Shown here in pieces: positions 15,172-24,047 of a stretch of DNA of 35,490 bases. Numbering within the stretch: the first letter of the stretch is position 1; every line of letters starts with the position of its first letter. Position numbers and translations under genes: made by a program. This stretch comes from Phycisphaerales bacterium (GTDB taxonomy: Bacteria; Planctomycetota; Phycisphaerae; Tepidisphaerales; Tepidisphaeraceae), in assembly GCA_020847545.1 (NCBI GenBank), contig JADLBV010000116.1:1-35490 (forward strand), written 5' to 3'. The notes under the pieces were generated by a model, which saw nothing but the letters and a program-made list of their open reading frames with translations, was not told the origin of the DNA and searched no databases.

Positions 15172-17486
15172 GCGGTTTTGGCCGTCGTTGTGCGGAAGGT
15201 GGTGAGGGATGAGGAAGTCGATGGGGTGGGATAGGCGATACGGCCGTGATAGATCCCCAGCAACGTCTTGACCAGCGAGCGTTCGACTGCCTCGATGTCG
15301 CGCATCGTCAGGTCGCACTCATCGAACTGGCCATCCAGCAGCCGTTTCATGCACAGTTCATGCACCAGCGTTTCGATCCGGCCGGCATTGGGTTCGGCCA
15401 TGGCGCGGGTGGCGCTTTCGACCGCGTCGGAGAGCATGACCACGGCCACTTCGCGGGAGCGTGGGCGCGGGCCGGGGTAGCGGTATTGCGTTTCGCTGAT
15501 GGCCGGCTGGTCGGGACGGCATTGTTCCTGGTCGGCACAGGCCTGGTGATAAAAATATTCGACCAGCGTGGTGCCGTGGTGTTGTTGGATAAAGGGGAAA
15601 AGGCTGGTCGGGAGGTTGTACTCCTTGGCCATTTCGATGCCATCCTTGACGTGTCCGATGATGATCAGCAAGGAGACGCTGGGGGAGAGGTTGATGTGGC
15701 GATTGACGCCGCCGGACTGGTTTTCGATGAAATAGTCGGATTTGTTGATCTTGCCGACATCGTGGTAATAGGCCCCCACACGGCACAGGAGCGAATTGGC
15801 GCCGATGGTTTCGGCCGCCTCTTCGGCGAGGGTCGCCACCTGGAGGCTGTGGTTGTAGGTGCCGGGGGCTTCCAGCGCCAGTCGGCGCATCAGCGGCTGG
15901 CTGGCATCGGCCAGTTCCAGAAGCGTCATGCTGGTGGTGATGCGGAACGCTTTTTCAATAAAGGGCAATATCCCCAGTACAACAAATCCCACCGCCAAGC
16001 CGGCCGCGCCGGCGTGCAGACAGTTGGCGCCGATGAAACCCCACGGCTCGATGGGGTCCAGCGCGGTGGCGCCGGTGGCGAGGGTGGCCAGCATCAAGGC
16101 CAGCGCGGTGGCGCCGCCCACTTCGATCAGCTTGCTGCGGCTGCGGATGTCATCGAGCAGGAAACAACAGGTCAAAACGCCCGCGAAGAGGATGATGAAA
16201 AATCCGATCCCCTGATCGAGCGCCACCGTGACCAGAATCGCGTGAATCACGCCGATGCCCATGGCGAACCGCTGGTCGTAGGCGATGGCGAGAATCATCG
16301 CCACCAGGATCGTCGGGGCGACGCCGAAGACATAGAGCGGACCGGTGCCGATCCCCGCCAGTTGGGCCAGCAGGAGCATCGACAACATCAGCACGATGAT
16401 CGCCGCGGCGCGGGCGTGGTTGCGGACGATGCGCGGGTGATACTGGCGGATATACGCCGCCAGCGCCACCGTGATCGCCAGCACGATGCCAATCAGCCCG
16501 ATGCGGCTTTTGAGCAACGCGCCGGTGGGCAGCAGCGCGAGATACGCCTGATGTTCGGCCTTGAGCAGTTGCCAGTCGCGGTCTTCGATCCGGCCGGATT
16601 TCTTGATGATGCTGTTGGCGTGGTATGTCACCATGCCGCGCGATGCGGGGACGGCCCGTTCGGCCTCGTTTTGCCGCGCGGCCGTGGCCTCCTCGTCCAA
16701 TACATGCGTGGGCAGGAGGGTGTTGATCGTGTAGGCGACGATGTCCCCCTGGATTTCCTCGGGGAAATTGGCGAAGGCGGCCGCCTTGAATTTGCTCAGC
16801 AGCTCCTCGCCGGGGGCGGTGGAGAAGGTCTCGTCGATCTTCACATCCCCCATCGCCGGCAAGGCGATGCGCGGGGTGACGCCGGGGGTGTCTTGCAGGC
16901 GCGAATATTCCTCCATCCGCTGCGTTTCAGGGAGGATGATCAGCGACCGCAGGGCATGGACATATTCGCGCACGCCTTTGGCATATCCGGCCCGGCGGGA
17001 TGAGGATCGGCTCTGGTCAAAGACAGTGACTGAGGCGCTGTCCAGATTGGAGACGTAGGTTCCCTGATCCACATGGAATTTTTCGGACAGATCGGGGGAG
17101 AGGTCCTGAAAGGTTTTGCCGCCGAAACGGTCGGGCAGTTTTTGGAGTTGATCCTGCAACACCGCCCAGACATCGCCGTTGGCTTTGTAGACGCGGGGGG
17201 TGATGAGGCGGGCGTATTGCTGCGCGTTGACCAGTTCGCGCCGGTCGGCCACCTGGAAGGTGACGCGGGCGTGGATATCCTCCGCGACATATTGTCCGGG
17301 GCGATAGGGGACGACATCCTCCCGCATCATCAGGATGGTGCAGGCGACGGCGAAGAAGACCAGCGTCAGACCGATGGAGGCCAACATCCCATCATCGCGC
17401 CAGCGCTGTAGGAAAACACCGGTGCGGTCCGGGCGATTCTTGCGAATCTCGGCACGTCGCGGGTTTGTCCGATGAAACCAGGTCAT
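15168..17486 (-). CDS. 7TM-HD membrane phosphodiesterase (PgpH/YqfF-like)
   Basis: Predicted 772-residue inner-membrane protein with the architecture of PgpH, a cyclic-di-AMP phosphodiesterase in Listeria. It has an N-terminal helix (about 34-53), a large extracytoplasmic 7TMR-HDED region (about 55-320), a 7TM block (about 325-510) and a cytoplasmic HD domain. HD metal ligands are visible: H546 (TYNHSLQVATL), H575-D576 (YYHDVGKIN), H612 (IIIGHVKDG) and H636-H637 (IQQHHGTT). Hydrolysis of c-di-AMP is inferred from family membership; no synthase gene is in the window. It follows phoH after 41 bases and overlaps ybeY by four bases, so it sits in a coupled RNA-maturation/second-messenger transcript. 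The ATG start at 17486 precedes a basic leader typical of the family. Confidence 0.85.
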   Translation of the reverse strand: MTWFHRTNPRRAEIRKNRPDRTGVFLQRWRDDGMLASIGLTLVFFAVACTILMMREDVVPYRPGQYVAEDIHARVTFQVADRRELVNAQQYARLITPRVYKANGDVWAVLQDQLQKLPDRFGGKTFQDLSPDLSEKFHVDQGTYVSNLDSASVTVFDQSRSSSRRAGYAKGVREYVHALRSLIILPETQRMEEYSRLQDTPGVTPRIALPAMGDVKIDETFSTAPGEELLSKFKAAAFANFPEEIQGDIVAYTINTLLPTHVLDEEATAARQNEAERAVPASRGMVTYHANSIIKKSGRIEDRDWQLLKAEHQAYLALLPTGALLKSRIGLIGIVLAITVALAAYIRQYHPRIVRNHARAAAIIVLMLSMLLLAQLAGIGTGPLYVFGVAPTILVAMILAIAYDQRFAMGIGVIHAILVTVALDQGIGFFIILFAGVLTCCFLLDDIRSRSKLIEVGGATALALMLATLATGATALDPIEPWGFIGANCLHAGAAGLAVGFVVLGILPFIEKAFRITTSMTLLELADASQPLMRRLALEAPGTYNHSLQVATLAEEAAETIGANSLLCRVGAYYHDVGKINKSDYFIENQSGGVNRHINLSPSVSLLIIIGHVKDGIEMAKEYNLPTSLFPFIQQHHGTTLVEYFYHQACADQEQCRPDQPAISETQYRYPGPRPRSREVAVVMLSDAVESATRAMAEPNAGRIETLVHELCMKRLLDGQFDECDLTMRDIEAVERSLVKTLLGIYHGRIAYPTPSTSSSLTTFRTTTAKTA

Positions 17487-17527
17487 GTTCCAACAATCCG
17501 GCGGGCAGTTGGTTCCCGCCGGCTCCG

Positions 17528-18463
17528 TTAATCTTTTCGTCTTTCGTAGGCATCGACGATGTTCTGCACCAGCCGGTGGCGAACAATGTCGCTGCGTTGT
17601 AGTTCGACTTTGCCGATCCCCTTGATCCCCTTGAGCTTATTCATCGCATCGACCAGGCCGCTGGGTTGGCCATCGGGCAGATCAATCTGGGTGGTGTCGC
17701 CGGTCACGATCATTTTGGATTCGTGTCCCAGGCGGGTCAAAAACATCAGCATCTGCGACGGCGTGGTGTTTTGCGCCTCATCCAGAATGATGACGCTGTC
17801 GTTGAGCGTCCGCCCGCGCATGAAGGCGAGCGGGACGACTTCAATCACGTCATTGACCATGAACCGCTTGACCTGCTCAAAATCCATCATGTCGTGCAGG
17901 GCGTCGAAGAGGGGTCGAAGGTAGGGGTTGACCTTGGCCTGAAGATCGCCGGGGAGAAACCCCAGTCGCTCACCCGCCTCGACCGCGGGTCGCGCCAGGA
18001 CGATGCGTTTGGCCTGACCCCGTTTCAACAAAGCGGCAGCGGCGGCGACGGCCAGATAGGTCTTGCCGGTTCCGGCCGGGCCGGTGCAGAAGGTCAGGTC
18101 GTGATTGAAAATGGCGTCCAGATATTGCTTCTGGCCCTCGGTTTTGGGGCTGACGGCGTGGCCTTTGGCATACACCTCGACTTCGCCCTGTGCCTTTTGG
18201 CGCAGATCGGCGCGGGCCTTGCTGATGGCATCCCCGACATCCTCGACACTGAGCCATTCCTGTCGGCGGAGTTTTCGCTGCATCTGGTCCAGCACGGCGG
18301 CGGCCTTGGAGACCTGCTCGCGCTCGCCCGACAGGCGCAACTCATCATCCCGGCTGACCAGTTGCACGCCGAAGGTGTCGCGGATCATGCGCAGATGCCG
18401 GTCGGCCGAGCCGAAGAGCGCCAAGCGTTTGTCAGGTTGTTCCAGTGTGATGTTCAGCGTCAC
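17528..18463 (-). CDS. PhoH-family ATPase (PhoL/YbeZ-like)
   Basis: Predicted 311-residue cytoplasmic P-loop protein. An N-terminal KH-like/leader part (about 1-110) precedes the PhoH ATPase domain: Walker A GPAGTGKT at residues 128-135, PAVEAGERLGFLPGDL, Walker B with DEAQNTTP at 228 onward, and a sensor GDTTQIDLP. Length and motifs match the YbeZ/PhoL group, which acts with YbeY in ribosome and RNA maturation. This fits the gene order, with ybeY two genes downstream. The start is GTG 18463 (MTLNITLEQ); only a weak GAG lies upstream. An AT-rich 200-base spacer separates it from cdsA, so it may have its own promoter there, although I could not pick one with confidence. Confidence 0.9.
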   Translation of the reverse strand: MTLNITLEQPDKRLALFGSADRHLRMIRDTFGVQLVSRDDELRLSGEREQVSKAAAVLDQMQRKLRRQEWLSVEDVGDAISKARADLRQKAQGEVEVYAKGHAVSPKTEGQKQYLDAIFNHDLTFCTGPAGTGKTYLAVAAAAALLKRGQAKRIVLARPAVEAGERLGFLPGDLQAKVNPYLRPLFDALHDMMDFEQVKRFMVNDVIEVVPLAFMRGRTLNDSVIILDEAQNTTPSQMLMFLTRLGHESKMIVTGDTTQIDLPDGQPSGLVDAMNKLKGIKGIGKVELQRSDIVRHRLVQNIVDAYERRKD

Positions 18464-18576
18464 AGCTCAATCGGATGGTGATGATTCAATCGCTGTCGTC
18501 CCATACACATTACGTCCGGCAACCCATCAGGATCACCTTTGGCCGGAGGAGCATTGTCCCCATCAGGTCCGAAAAT

Positions 18577-18593
18577 GTCGAGCCGTGAACACC
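18577..18593. repeat. 17-base repeat shared with the cdsA coding region
   Basis: GTCGAGCCGTGAACACC occurs here, in the spacer downstream of cdsA, and again at 19056-19072 inside cdsA (same orientation, 479 bases apart). Flanking bases do not match, so this is a short exact repeat rather than a clear duplication. Confidence 0.3.
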
Positions 18594-18664
18594 CTTGCCA
18601 ACAGGACCATACGATAAAGGCAAGAAAATGATAAATCGTATGTAAGATGTGTATTTACAATCGC

Positions 18665-19537
18665 TTACAGCAAGCTGAACAGCAAATAAGCGAACGGGGC
18701 GGCCAATAATGGGCTGTCGATGACGTCCAGAATTCCGCCGAATCCGGGAATGAGTTGGCCGGAATCTTTGACCTCGGCATCCCGTTTCATCAGGCTTTCG
18801 AGGAGGTCGCCAAGCTGGCCGACGCCGCCGATGATGATGCCGAAGATCAGGCCGCGATACCAGAGCAGTTCCAAGGTCCAGCGGGCGCAGATCACCCCGA
18901 CCAGGCCGGCGGTCAGCAGGCCAAAGAAGAGTCCCTCCCATGTTTTGCCGGGGCTGAGCCAGGGGATCAGCTTGTGTTTTCCAAAGACCCGGCCGCCGAA
19001 ATAGGCTCCGATGTCGGTGAATTTGACCACCAGCAGGATCATGACAATGACCATGGTCGAGCCGTGAACACCGGTGGGTCGAAGTGAATACTTGACCCGC
19101 AAGGCCATCAAAAACCAACCAAGTCCACCCAGGTAGAGGGTGGCCAGCACGGTTCCGGCCATTTGAACGATGGCGTCCTGGGTTTGTTTCATCCGTGCCC
19201 GTTGAAAGGCGGCCAGCAGCATCACAAAGACGATGATGAAGGCCATTGATGAGGCGGAGATGAGGCGAAAACGCTCAAACTGCATGCAAAAGGCGTGGAT
19301 CGCCAGCAATCCGGCGCCGGTGGCCGACAGGATGCGATAGGGGCGGATGCGTTCGGCCGCGAAAAGGGCGGCCAGTTCCACCGTCGCGGGAGGGAGGATC
19401 AGCATGAGAATGATCAACAGCCCCACGCCGCGATAGCCGGTGCGATCCTGCACCCAGGCATCCAGGAACAGCAACAACAACAAGACCGTCAGCATGATCG
19501 GGCCGTAGGTCAGGCGATTGCGCAGGGCTTGTTCCAT
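18665..19537 (-). CDS. cdsA: Phosphatidate cytidylyltransferase (CDP-diglyceride synthase)
   Basis: Predicted 290-residue multi-helix inner-membrane enzyme that makes CDP-diacylglycerol from CTP and phosphatidate, the branch point of phospholipid synthesis. The C-terminal signature region is present: KFTDIGAYFGGRVFGKHKLIP, LSPGKTWEGLFFGL, then ESLMKRDAEVKDSGQLIPG and GGILDVIDS. The usual PGHGG...DRxD is PGFGG...DVID here. The KRDAEVKD core with its acidic residues is intact, so activity is likely. Start ATG 19537 lies 29 bases after the xseA stop; no clear Shine-Dalgarno sequence is visible. The uppS and dxr genes that often neighbour cdsA are absent. Confidence 0.9.
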   Translation of the reverse strand: MEQALRNRLTYGPIMLTVLLLLLFLDAWVQDRTGYRGVGLLIILMLILPPATVELAALFAAERIRPYRILSATGAGLLAIHAFCMQFERFRLISASSMAFIIVFVMLLAAFQRARMKQTQDAIVQMAGTVLATLYLGGLGWFLMALRVKYSLRPTGVHGSTMVIVMILLVVKFTDIGAYFGGRVFGKHKLIPWLSPGKTWEGLFFGLLTAGLVGVICARWTLELLWYRGLIFGIIIGGVGQLGDLLESLMKRDAEVKDSGQLIPGFGGILDVIDSPLLAAPFAYLLFSLL

Positions 19538-19566
19538 GGCGAGGGTCTATAAACGATTTTTCGGGT

Positions 19567-21018
19567 TTACTCAAACAATCCCGGTTGGGTTGAATCTTCG
19601 ACGGTGGATTCGATTTGTCCATCGGCGAAGCGCGTCAGGAGGCGGTCTCCCGGTTTGAGTTGGGTGGTTGAACGGACCAGTGCGCGGTCTTTTTTGGTCA
19701 TGGTGATGGTGTAGCCGCGCGACAAGACCTGTTGCGGGCCGACGGCGTTCAGCAGGCGGTCGAGGCGGTGGAGCAGGGCGGTTCGGCGGTCGTGGGCGCT
19801 GCCCCAGGCGCGGGTCATGCGATGGGAGAGGGCGTCGATGTTTTGCCGTTGGCGCACGATGATGGATTGGGGTCGGCAGCGGTCGAGTTTCAGGCCCAGT
19901 TCGCGCAGGCGCCATCGGCCTTGATTGAGCCTTTGGGTCATGGCGGCCGACAGCGACCGTTGGCGGTCATCGACCGACAATCGAAGTTGATCCAGCCGGG
20001 CGGTGGGTCGGCGGAAGATTTCGTGGCGTTGGATGCCCCCCAGCCATTGCTGCTGTTGCTGGATCAATCGGCGCAGGCCCGTGCGCAGGCGGGTCTGCAG
20101 CATGGAGACATCCTTGGGGGCGGATTCCCAGTGGCGCGCCACCACGCGGGCGGCTTCGGTGGGGGTGTGGGCGTGATAATCCGCGACAAGGTCGGCGATG
20201 GAGACATCCACCTCGTGGCCGATGCCGGAGATGATGGGGATTTGCGACAAAGCCACCGCGCGGGCGACGACTTCTTCATTAAAAGCCCACAAATCCTCCA
20301 GTGATCCGCCGCCACGGCCCAGCAGGATGACATCCACACCGCCGACTTGTGCGTGATGATGGTTGAGATGATCGAGTGCCTGCGCGATTTTTTCGCCCGC
20401 TCCATCGCCTTGAACCGGCACATGATAAATCATCAATTTCAGCCAGCGGTATCGACGCAGGACCTTGAGCATATCCTGCAATGCGGCCGTCGCCCGGCTG
20501 GTGAGGATCGCCACCCGAAGCGGATAATCAGGCAGCGGGCGTTTGCGTTCGGGGGAGAAAAGTCCTTCCTCCTGCAATTTTTTACGAAGTTGCTGAAAGG
20601 CCAGCTCCAATGCGCCTTGCCCCAGTGGCTGGAGCGAATTGGCGTAAAACTGGTATTTGCCCCTTTGGCCATAGACCGACACCCGCCCATCGGCCAGCAG
20701 TTCCATCCCCGGCTGTGGGGTGAATTTCAGACGGGCGGCCTCGCGGCGAAACATCACGCAATCGATGCAGTTGGCGGTGTCTTTGAGCGTGAAATAGCTG
20801 ATGCCGGAGGATTCGTGCGCCTTGTAATTGCTCAATTCCCCCTTGATCCAGAGCCGTTCGGGGAGCTGGGTTTTGATCGCCAGTTCGATCTGGTGGGTTA
20901 GTTGTGTGATCGTCAGAGGAGCGGGCGCATCGCCCGGCGGGGTTGGCGCGGGGGTTTTGGCCGGCCGACGGATGGGACGATTCACCTTGGCATGAAAATC
21001 AAAAAAATTGCCGCTCAT
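19567..21018 (-). CDS. xseA: Exodeoxyribonuclease VII large subunit
   Basis: Predicted 483-residue nuclease subunit. An OB-fold DNA-binding domain lies at about residues 34-130 (ERLWIKGELSNYKAHESSGI, YFTLKD, YGQRGKYQFYANSLQPLG). The catalytic domain follows (FSPERKRPLPDYPLRVAILTS, DVILLGRGGGSLEDLWAFN, PIISGIGHEVDVSIADLVAD, HTPTEAARVV), then helical C-terminal repeats and a short beta tail (VLSRGYTITMTKKD). All conserved blocks of the family are present. The enzyme degrades single-stranded DNA into acid-soluble fragments with the small subunit XseB. No xseB follows here; cdsA comes next. The ATG start lies 12 bases after the stop of the esterase gene. The N-terminus is about 20 residues longer than usual, Pro/Ala-rich and probably disordered. 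Confidence 0.93.
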   Translation of the reverse strand: MSGNFFDFHAKVNRPIRRPAKTPAPTPPGDAPAPLTITQLTHQIELAIKTQLPERLWIKGELSNYKAHESSGISYFTLKDTANCIDCVMFRREAARLKFTPQPGMELLADGRVSVYGQRGKYQFYANSLQPLGQGALELAFQQLRKKLQEEGLFSPERKRPLPDYPLRVAILTSRATAALQDMLKVLRRYRWLKLMIYHVPVQGDGAGEKIAQALDHLNHHHAQVGGVDVILLGRGGGSLEDLWAFNEEVVARAVALSQIPIISGIGHEVDVSIADLVADYHAHTPTEAARVVARHWESAPKDVSMLQTRLRTGLRRLIQQQQQWLGGIQRHEIFRRPTARLDQLRLSVDDRQRSLSAAMTQRLNQGRWRLRELGLKLDRCRPQSIIVRQRQNIDALSHRMTRAWGSAHDRRTALLHRLDRLLNAVGPQQVLSRGYTITMTKKDRALVRSTTQLKPGDRLLTRFADGQIESTVEDSTQPGLFE

Positions 21019-21030
21019 TTTTCTTGAAAA

Positions 21031-21978
21031 TTACGGCCTTAAAGTTTCCATCAACAGTTTGAATCGCGTTTCGGATTGCTCGTAGGGCATATCATGGCGG
21101 TGATAGGGGAAAATTTCGATCTGTTTTTCGGCGGTGATGTGATTGTAGACGCCGTAAATGGTGCTGGGTGGGCAGACGGTGTCCCACAGGCTGTTGCTGA
21201 CGACCGTGCGGCACTGAATCCACGGGGCGAGGTTCAGGTTGTCGCAATAGCTGAGGGTGCGGAACACTTCACCATACATGTGCGGATAATGCTTCAGAAA
21301 ACTGGAGATTTCCGAATAGGGCAAGTCGGCGGTCAATTCCACCGCGCGTCGATAATCGCACAGGAAGGGTATGTCCGGCATCGCGAGGATCGGGCGATCG
21401 GACAAGGCCGCCACCGCCAGCGTGATGCCGCCACCCTGGCTGGTGCCGGTGACTGCCAGCCGGTTTTCATCCACCTCATCGCGATGGGCCAACAGTTCCA
21501 GTGCCCGCACCGCGTCGGCGAAGACATATCGGTAATAGTATTGCTGCGGGTCGCGAATTCCCTGCGTCATCCATCCCGAATAATGACCATCGGAAGGGAG
21601 GGCATTTTGGGATTGGCCCAGTTGGCCGCGGCAGTCCATGCTTAAGGCGCACATGCCTTGGGCGGCATAGGTCAGCAGGTCCATCGGGCGCTGGGCACGT
21701 CCTGGATAGCCGTGATAAAAGCAGATGCCGGGATATTTGCCGTGTCCTTCCGGCCGCAAATACCATCCCGCCAGCCGACCCCCTTTGAATCCATCAAATC
21801 GAACGGCGTAACATTGCACCCCTTTGGTCGGCAGGGCGTATGGGATCAATTCCGCATTCAAGGGTTGGCGGGATGATTCGGCCAGTGTCTTTTCCCAATA
21901 TGAATCAAAATCCTCCTCGCGATAGAGGGAAGGCTTGTATTGCCGCAACTGTTCCAGCGGCATGTCAATCGACGGCAT
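21031..21978 (-). CDS. Acetyl xylan esterase / cephalosporin-C deacetylase-like (CE7) hydrolase
   Basis: Predicted 315-residue cytoplasmic alpha/beta-hydrolase of carbohydrate esterase family 7, which removes acetyl groups from xylo-oligosaccharides and related compounds. Family hallmarks are visible: RGQ at residues 117-119, nucleophile elbow GTSQGGG with S180, acid D266 in LWDTVCPPST, and the His in YHRHDMP (H295), where many relatives have GHE. Length is normal. Start ATG 21978 is preceded by GGGAGA six bases upstream. No signal peptide is seen, as in other CE7 enzymes, so substrates must be taken up first. It leads the xseA-cdsA run, but its role is metabolic, so shared transcription does not imply a shared pathway. 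Confidence 0.87.
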   Translation of the reverse strand: MPSIDMPLEQLRQYKPSLYREEDFDSYWEKTLAESSRQPLNAELIPYALPTKGVQCYAVRFDGFKGGRLAGWYLRPEGHGKYPGICFYHGYPGRAQRPMDLLTYAAQGMCALSMDCRGQLGQSQNALPSDGHYSGWMTQGIRDPQQYYYRYVFADAVRALELLAHRDEVDENRLAVTGTSQGGGITLAVAALSDRPILAMPDIPFLCDYRRAVELTADLPYSEISSFLKHYPHMYGEVFRTLSYCDNLNLAPWIQCRTVVSNSLWDTVCPPSTIYGVYNHITAEKQIEIFPYHRHDMPYEQSETRFKLLMETLRP

Positions 21979-22074
21979 GAACTTCTCCCAGTTGGTTAAT
22001 GACCCTCAAAATACCTTCCCAAACTCGAACATGCCAATTCTCCAGAACTCGACTCGCATGGTATGTTATGGCCC

Positions 22075-22635
22075 ATGGAGATTCGCCCGGTCACATCCGC
22101 CGACTTGAATCAGCTCATGGAGATCGACGGCACGATCGAGACCGTCGATTTTCTCTTCATCGAACAGGCCGGCCAGGGGGCGGAAACGCGCTGGACCTTG
22201 CAACCCCGCCCGTTGCGGCAAAAGCAGACCGCGCCCAATCGGATCGGCGAGGAACATTGGTTTGCCATTCGTCAGATCGTCGGCGGGGCGGATGAAGGGA
22301 TGGTGTTGATGGCCGATCACCAGCAGTTGCCCGTGGCGATGGTGGCGGCACAACCCCGGCCGCAACGCAACGTGTTGCAGATTCTTGACTTGCGCGTGGA
22401 TTACGATTTTCGTCGACAAGGGTTGGGCAGCGCGTTGTTGTTTGGGATCATTCAACAGGCTCGTGAGAAGGGGTATCGGGCGGTGGCCGCGTCAGCCGAC
22501 AGTGGCAACGTGCCGGGGGTGCAATTGTTGCTCAAGTGCGGGTTTGAGTTGTGCGGGCTGGACACCCATCGGCATTCCAATCACGACCTGGTGAAAGAGG
22601 CGGTGAGTCTCTTTTTCTACGCATCATTCGATTAA
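22075..22635 (+). CDS. GNAT-family N-acetyltransferase
   Basis: Predicted 186-residue acetyltransferase. N-terminal EIRPVTSADLNQLMEIDGTI is a typical GNAT beginning. The middle part LQILDLRVDYDFRRQGLGSA carries the acetyl-CoA loop (RRQGLG), and DSGNVPGVQLLLKCGFELCG is the usual closing motif. The segment at about residues 25-75 (charged, with an EEHWFAIRQIVGGAD stretch) is longer than in minimal GNATs. The substrate is unknown. ATG 22075 matches the domain start; an ATG at 22063 adds four residues. No Shine-Dalgarno sequence is visible. A TATGTT box about seven bases upstream leaves open a leaderless transcript. It is 11 bases ahead of mgtE and divergent from the CE7 esterase. Confidence 0.78.
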   Translation: MEIRPVTSADLNQLMEIDGTIETVDFLFIEQAGQGAETRWTLQPRPLRQKQTAPNRIGEEHWFAIRQIVGGADEGMVLMADHQQLPVAMVAAQPRPQRNVLQILDLRVDYDFRRQGLGSALLFGIIQQAREKGYRAVAASADSGNVPGVQLLLKCGFELCGLDTHRHSNHDLVKEAVSLFFYASFD

Positions 22636-22646
22636 AAGCGGTGATT

Positions 22647-23984
22647 ATGGAATCGACTTCTCCACAGACGAATACGGCTCAGGACGAGGCACATCAGATT
22701 GCCGCGCGGATTGAGGAGATTCCATCGGCCGAGGCGGCGGCCATATTGGCGAATCTGTCGCACGAATTGGCGGCATTGGTTTGCGAATATCTCGATCCCA
22801 ACACCGCCGGCAAGATTTTGTCGCAGATGGATGTTCAACTGGCGGCCGCGATCATTTCGGACATGGAACCACCCGAAGCATCGGTGGTTCTCTCCGCGAT
22901 GAACCCGGATGACCGGGTGGACATTCTGGGGCACGTCACTTCGCCGCTGCATGATCAATTGGTCAGTGAAATGACCGCCAAGGATGCGGCCGATGTGCTG
23001 CATCTGGAGCAATATCCACCCGACACCGCCGGCGGGATCATGACCACCGAGGTGACGGCGCTGGGTGAGAATCTGACGGTGGAACAGGCCATCGCCGAGC
23101 TGCGCCGGCTCAATGAAGAGTTGGAGCAGATGTTTTATGTGTATGTGGTGGATGTCCGCCGGCATCTGATCGGGGTGCTTTCGATGCGGGATTTGATTTT
23201 TGCCCGGCCGGATACGGTTTTGTCGCGGATCATGCGCCCCAATGTCTTTTCCGTGCCGGCGACGATGGATCAGGAGCAGGTGGCACGGGTCATGCGCGAC
23301 ACCGGATATCTGGCGGTTCCAGTGGTGGATGACCATCATCGGCTGGTGGGATTGATCACGCTGGATGATGCGGTGGAGGTGATTGAGGAGGAGGCGACCG
23401 AGGATGTGCAGAAGATGTTCGGCGCCGGCGCCGAGGAGCGGCTCAACAGCCCGTGGCAATACAGTTTTCGCAAAAGGGTCTGGTGGCTGGAGGTGAACCT
23501 GGCGACGGCGTTTTTGGCCGGGTCGGTGGTGGGGTATTTTCAAGACACGCTCAGTCGGCTGGCGATTTTGGGGGTTTACATGCCGATCGTGGCGGGGATG
23601 GGGGGAAACGCCAGCGCGCAGGCGATGTCGGTCTCCATTCGCGGGCTGGCGGTGGGAAAGGTCAACCGTCGAATGTTGTGGGAGGTGATATACCGCGAAT
23701 TGCTGGTGGGGTTGTTGACCGGCATCGCGATTGGTCTGACCACGGCCATCGTGGCGGTCTTGTGGCAACACAGCCCGATGCTGGGGCTGGTGGTGGGGCT
23801 GGCATTGGTCATCAATCACATACTGGCTTGCACCAGCGGTGCGGCCATTCCGTTCATCATGAAAAAACTGGGGTATGATCCGGCCCAGTCGGCGACGATT
23901 TTCGCCACCACGGTGACGGATGTCGCGGGGTTTTTCGCCTTGTTCGCGCTGGCGAGCTTGTTCATGCGGTATCTGCTCAATTGA
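22647..23984 (+). CDS. mgtE: Magnesium transporter MgtE
   Basis: Predicted 445-residue divalent-cation channel. An N-domain of helical superhelix repeats covers about residues 20-125 (EAAAILANLSHELAALV; MEPPEASVVLSAMNPDDRVD). A CBS pair covers about 130-260 (PPDTAGGIMTTEVTALGENL; YLAVPVVDDHHRLVGLITLD), followed by the plug helix and five membrane helices from about 280. The pore signature is complete: P, then GMGGNASAQ in the second membrane segment. The N and CBS domains sense cytoplasmic magnesium and close the pore. ATG 22647 gives a normal length; in-frame codons further upstream overlap the GNAT gene. No M-box-like leader fits in the 11-base gap, so regulation is probably at the protein level. 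Confidence 0.92.
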   Translation: MESTSPQTNTAQDEAHQIAARIEEIPSAEAAAILANLSHELAALVCEYLDPNTAGKILSQMDVQLAAAIISDMEPPEASVVLSAMNPDDRVDILGHVTSPLHDQLVSEMTAKDAADVLHLEQYPPDTAGGIMTTEVTALGENLTVEQAIAELRRLNEELEQMFYVYVVDVRRHLIGVLSMRDLIFARPDTVLSRIMRPNVFSVPATMDQEQVARVMRDTGYLAVPVVDDHHRLVGLITLDDAVEVIEEEATEDVQKMFGAGAEERLNSPWQYSFRKRVWWLEVNLATAFLAGSVVGYFQDTLSRLAILGVYMPIVAGMGGNASAQAMSVSIRGLAVGKVNRRMLWEVIYRELLVGLLTGIAIGLTTAIVAVLWQHSPMLGLVVGLALVINHILACTSGAAIPFIMKKLGYDPAQSATIFATTVTDVAGFFALFALASLFMRYLLN

Positions 23985-24047
23985 GGGTGAAAATTCCGGA
24001 TTCGCCCGCTTTACGCCGGTGATCAACCGCGCTACGATCATTCGCAT

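Noticed and set aside
15246..17003. 585-codon plus-strand open frame opposite the 7TM-HD gene
   Set aside because: It is an antisense shadow rich in Gln, His, Arg and Asp with no domain pattern, whereas the minus-strand gene has all HD and membrane features.
22636..22646. Magnesium riboswitch ahead of mgtE
   Set aside because: Only 11 bases separate the GNAT stop from the mgtE start, too short for an M-box or mgtE-type leader.
22632..24047. 471-codon minus-strand open frame opposite mgtE
   Set aside because: His/Gln/Arg-rich shadow of the mgtE coding sequence. MgtE has its full pore and CBS signatures on the plus strand.
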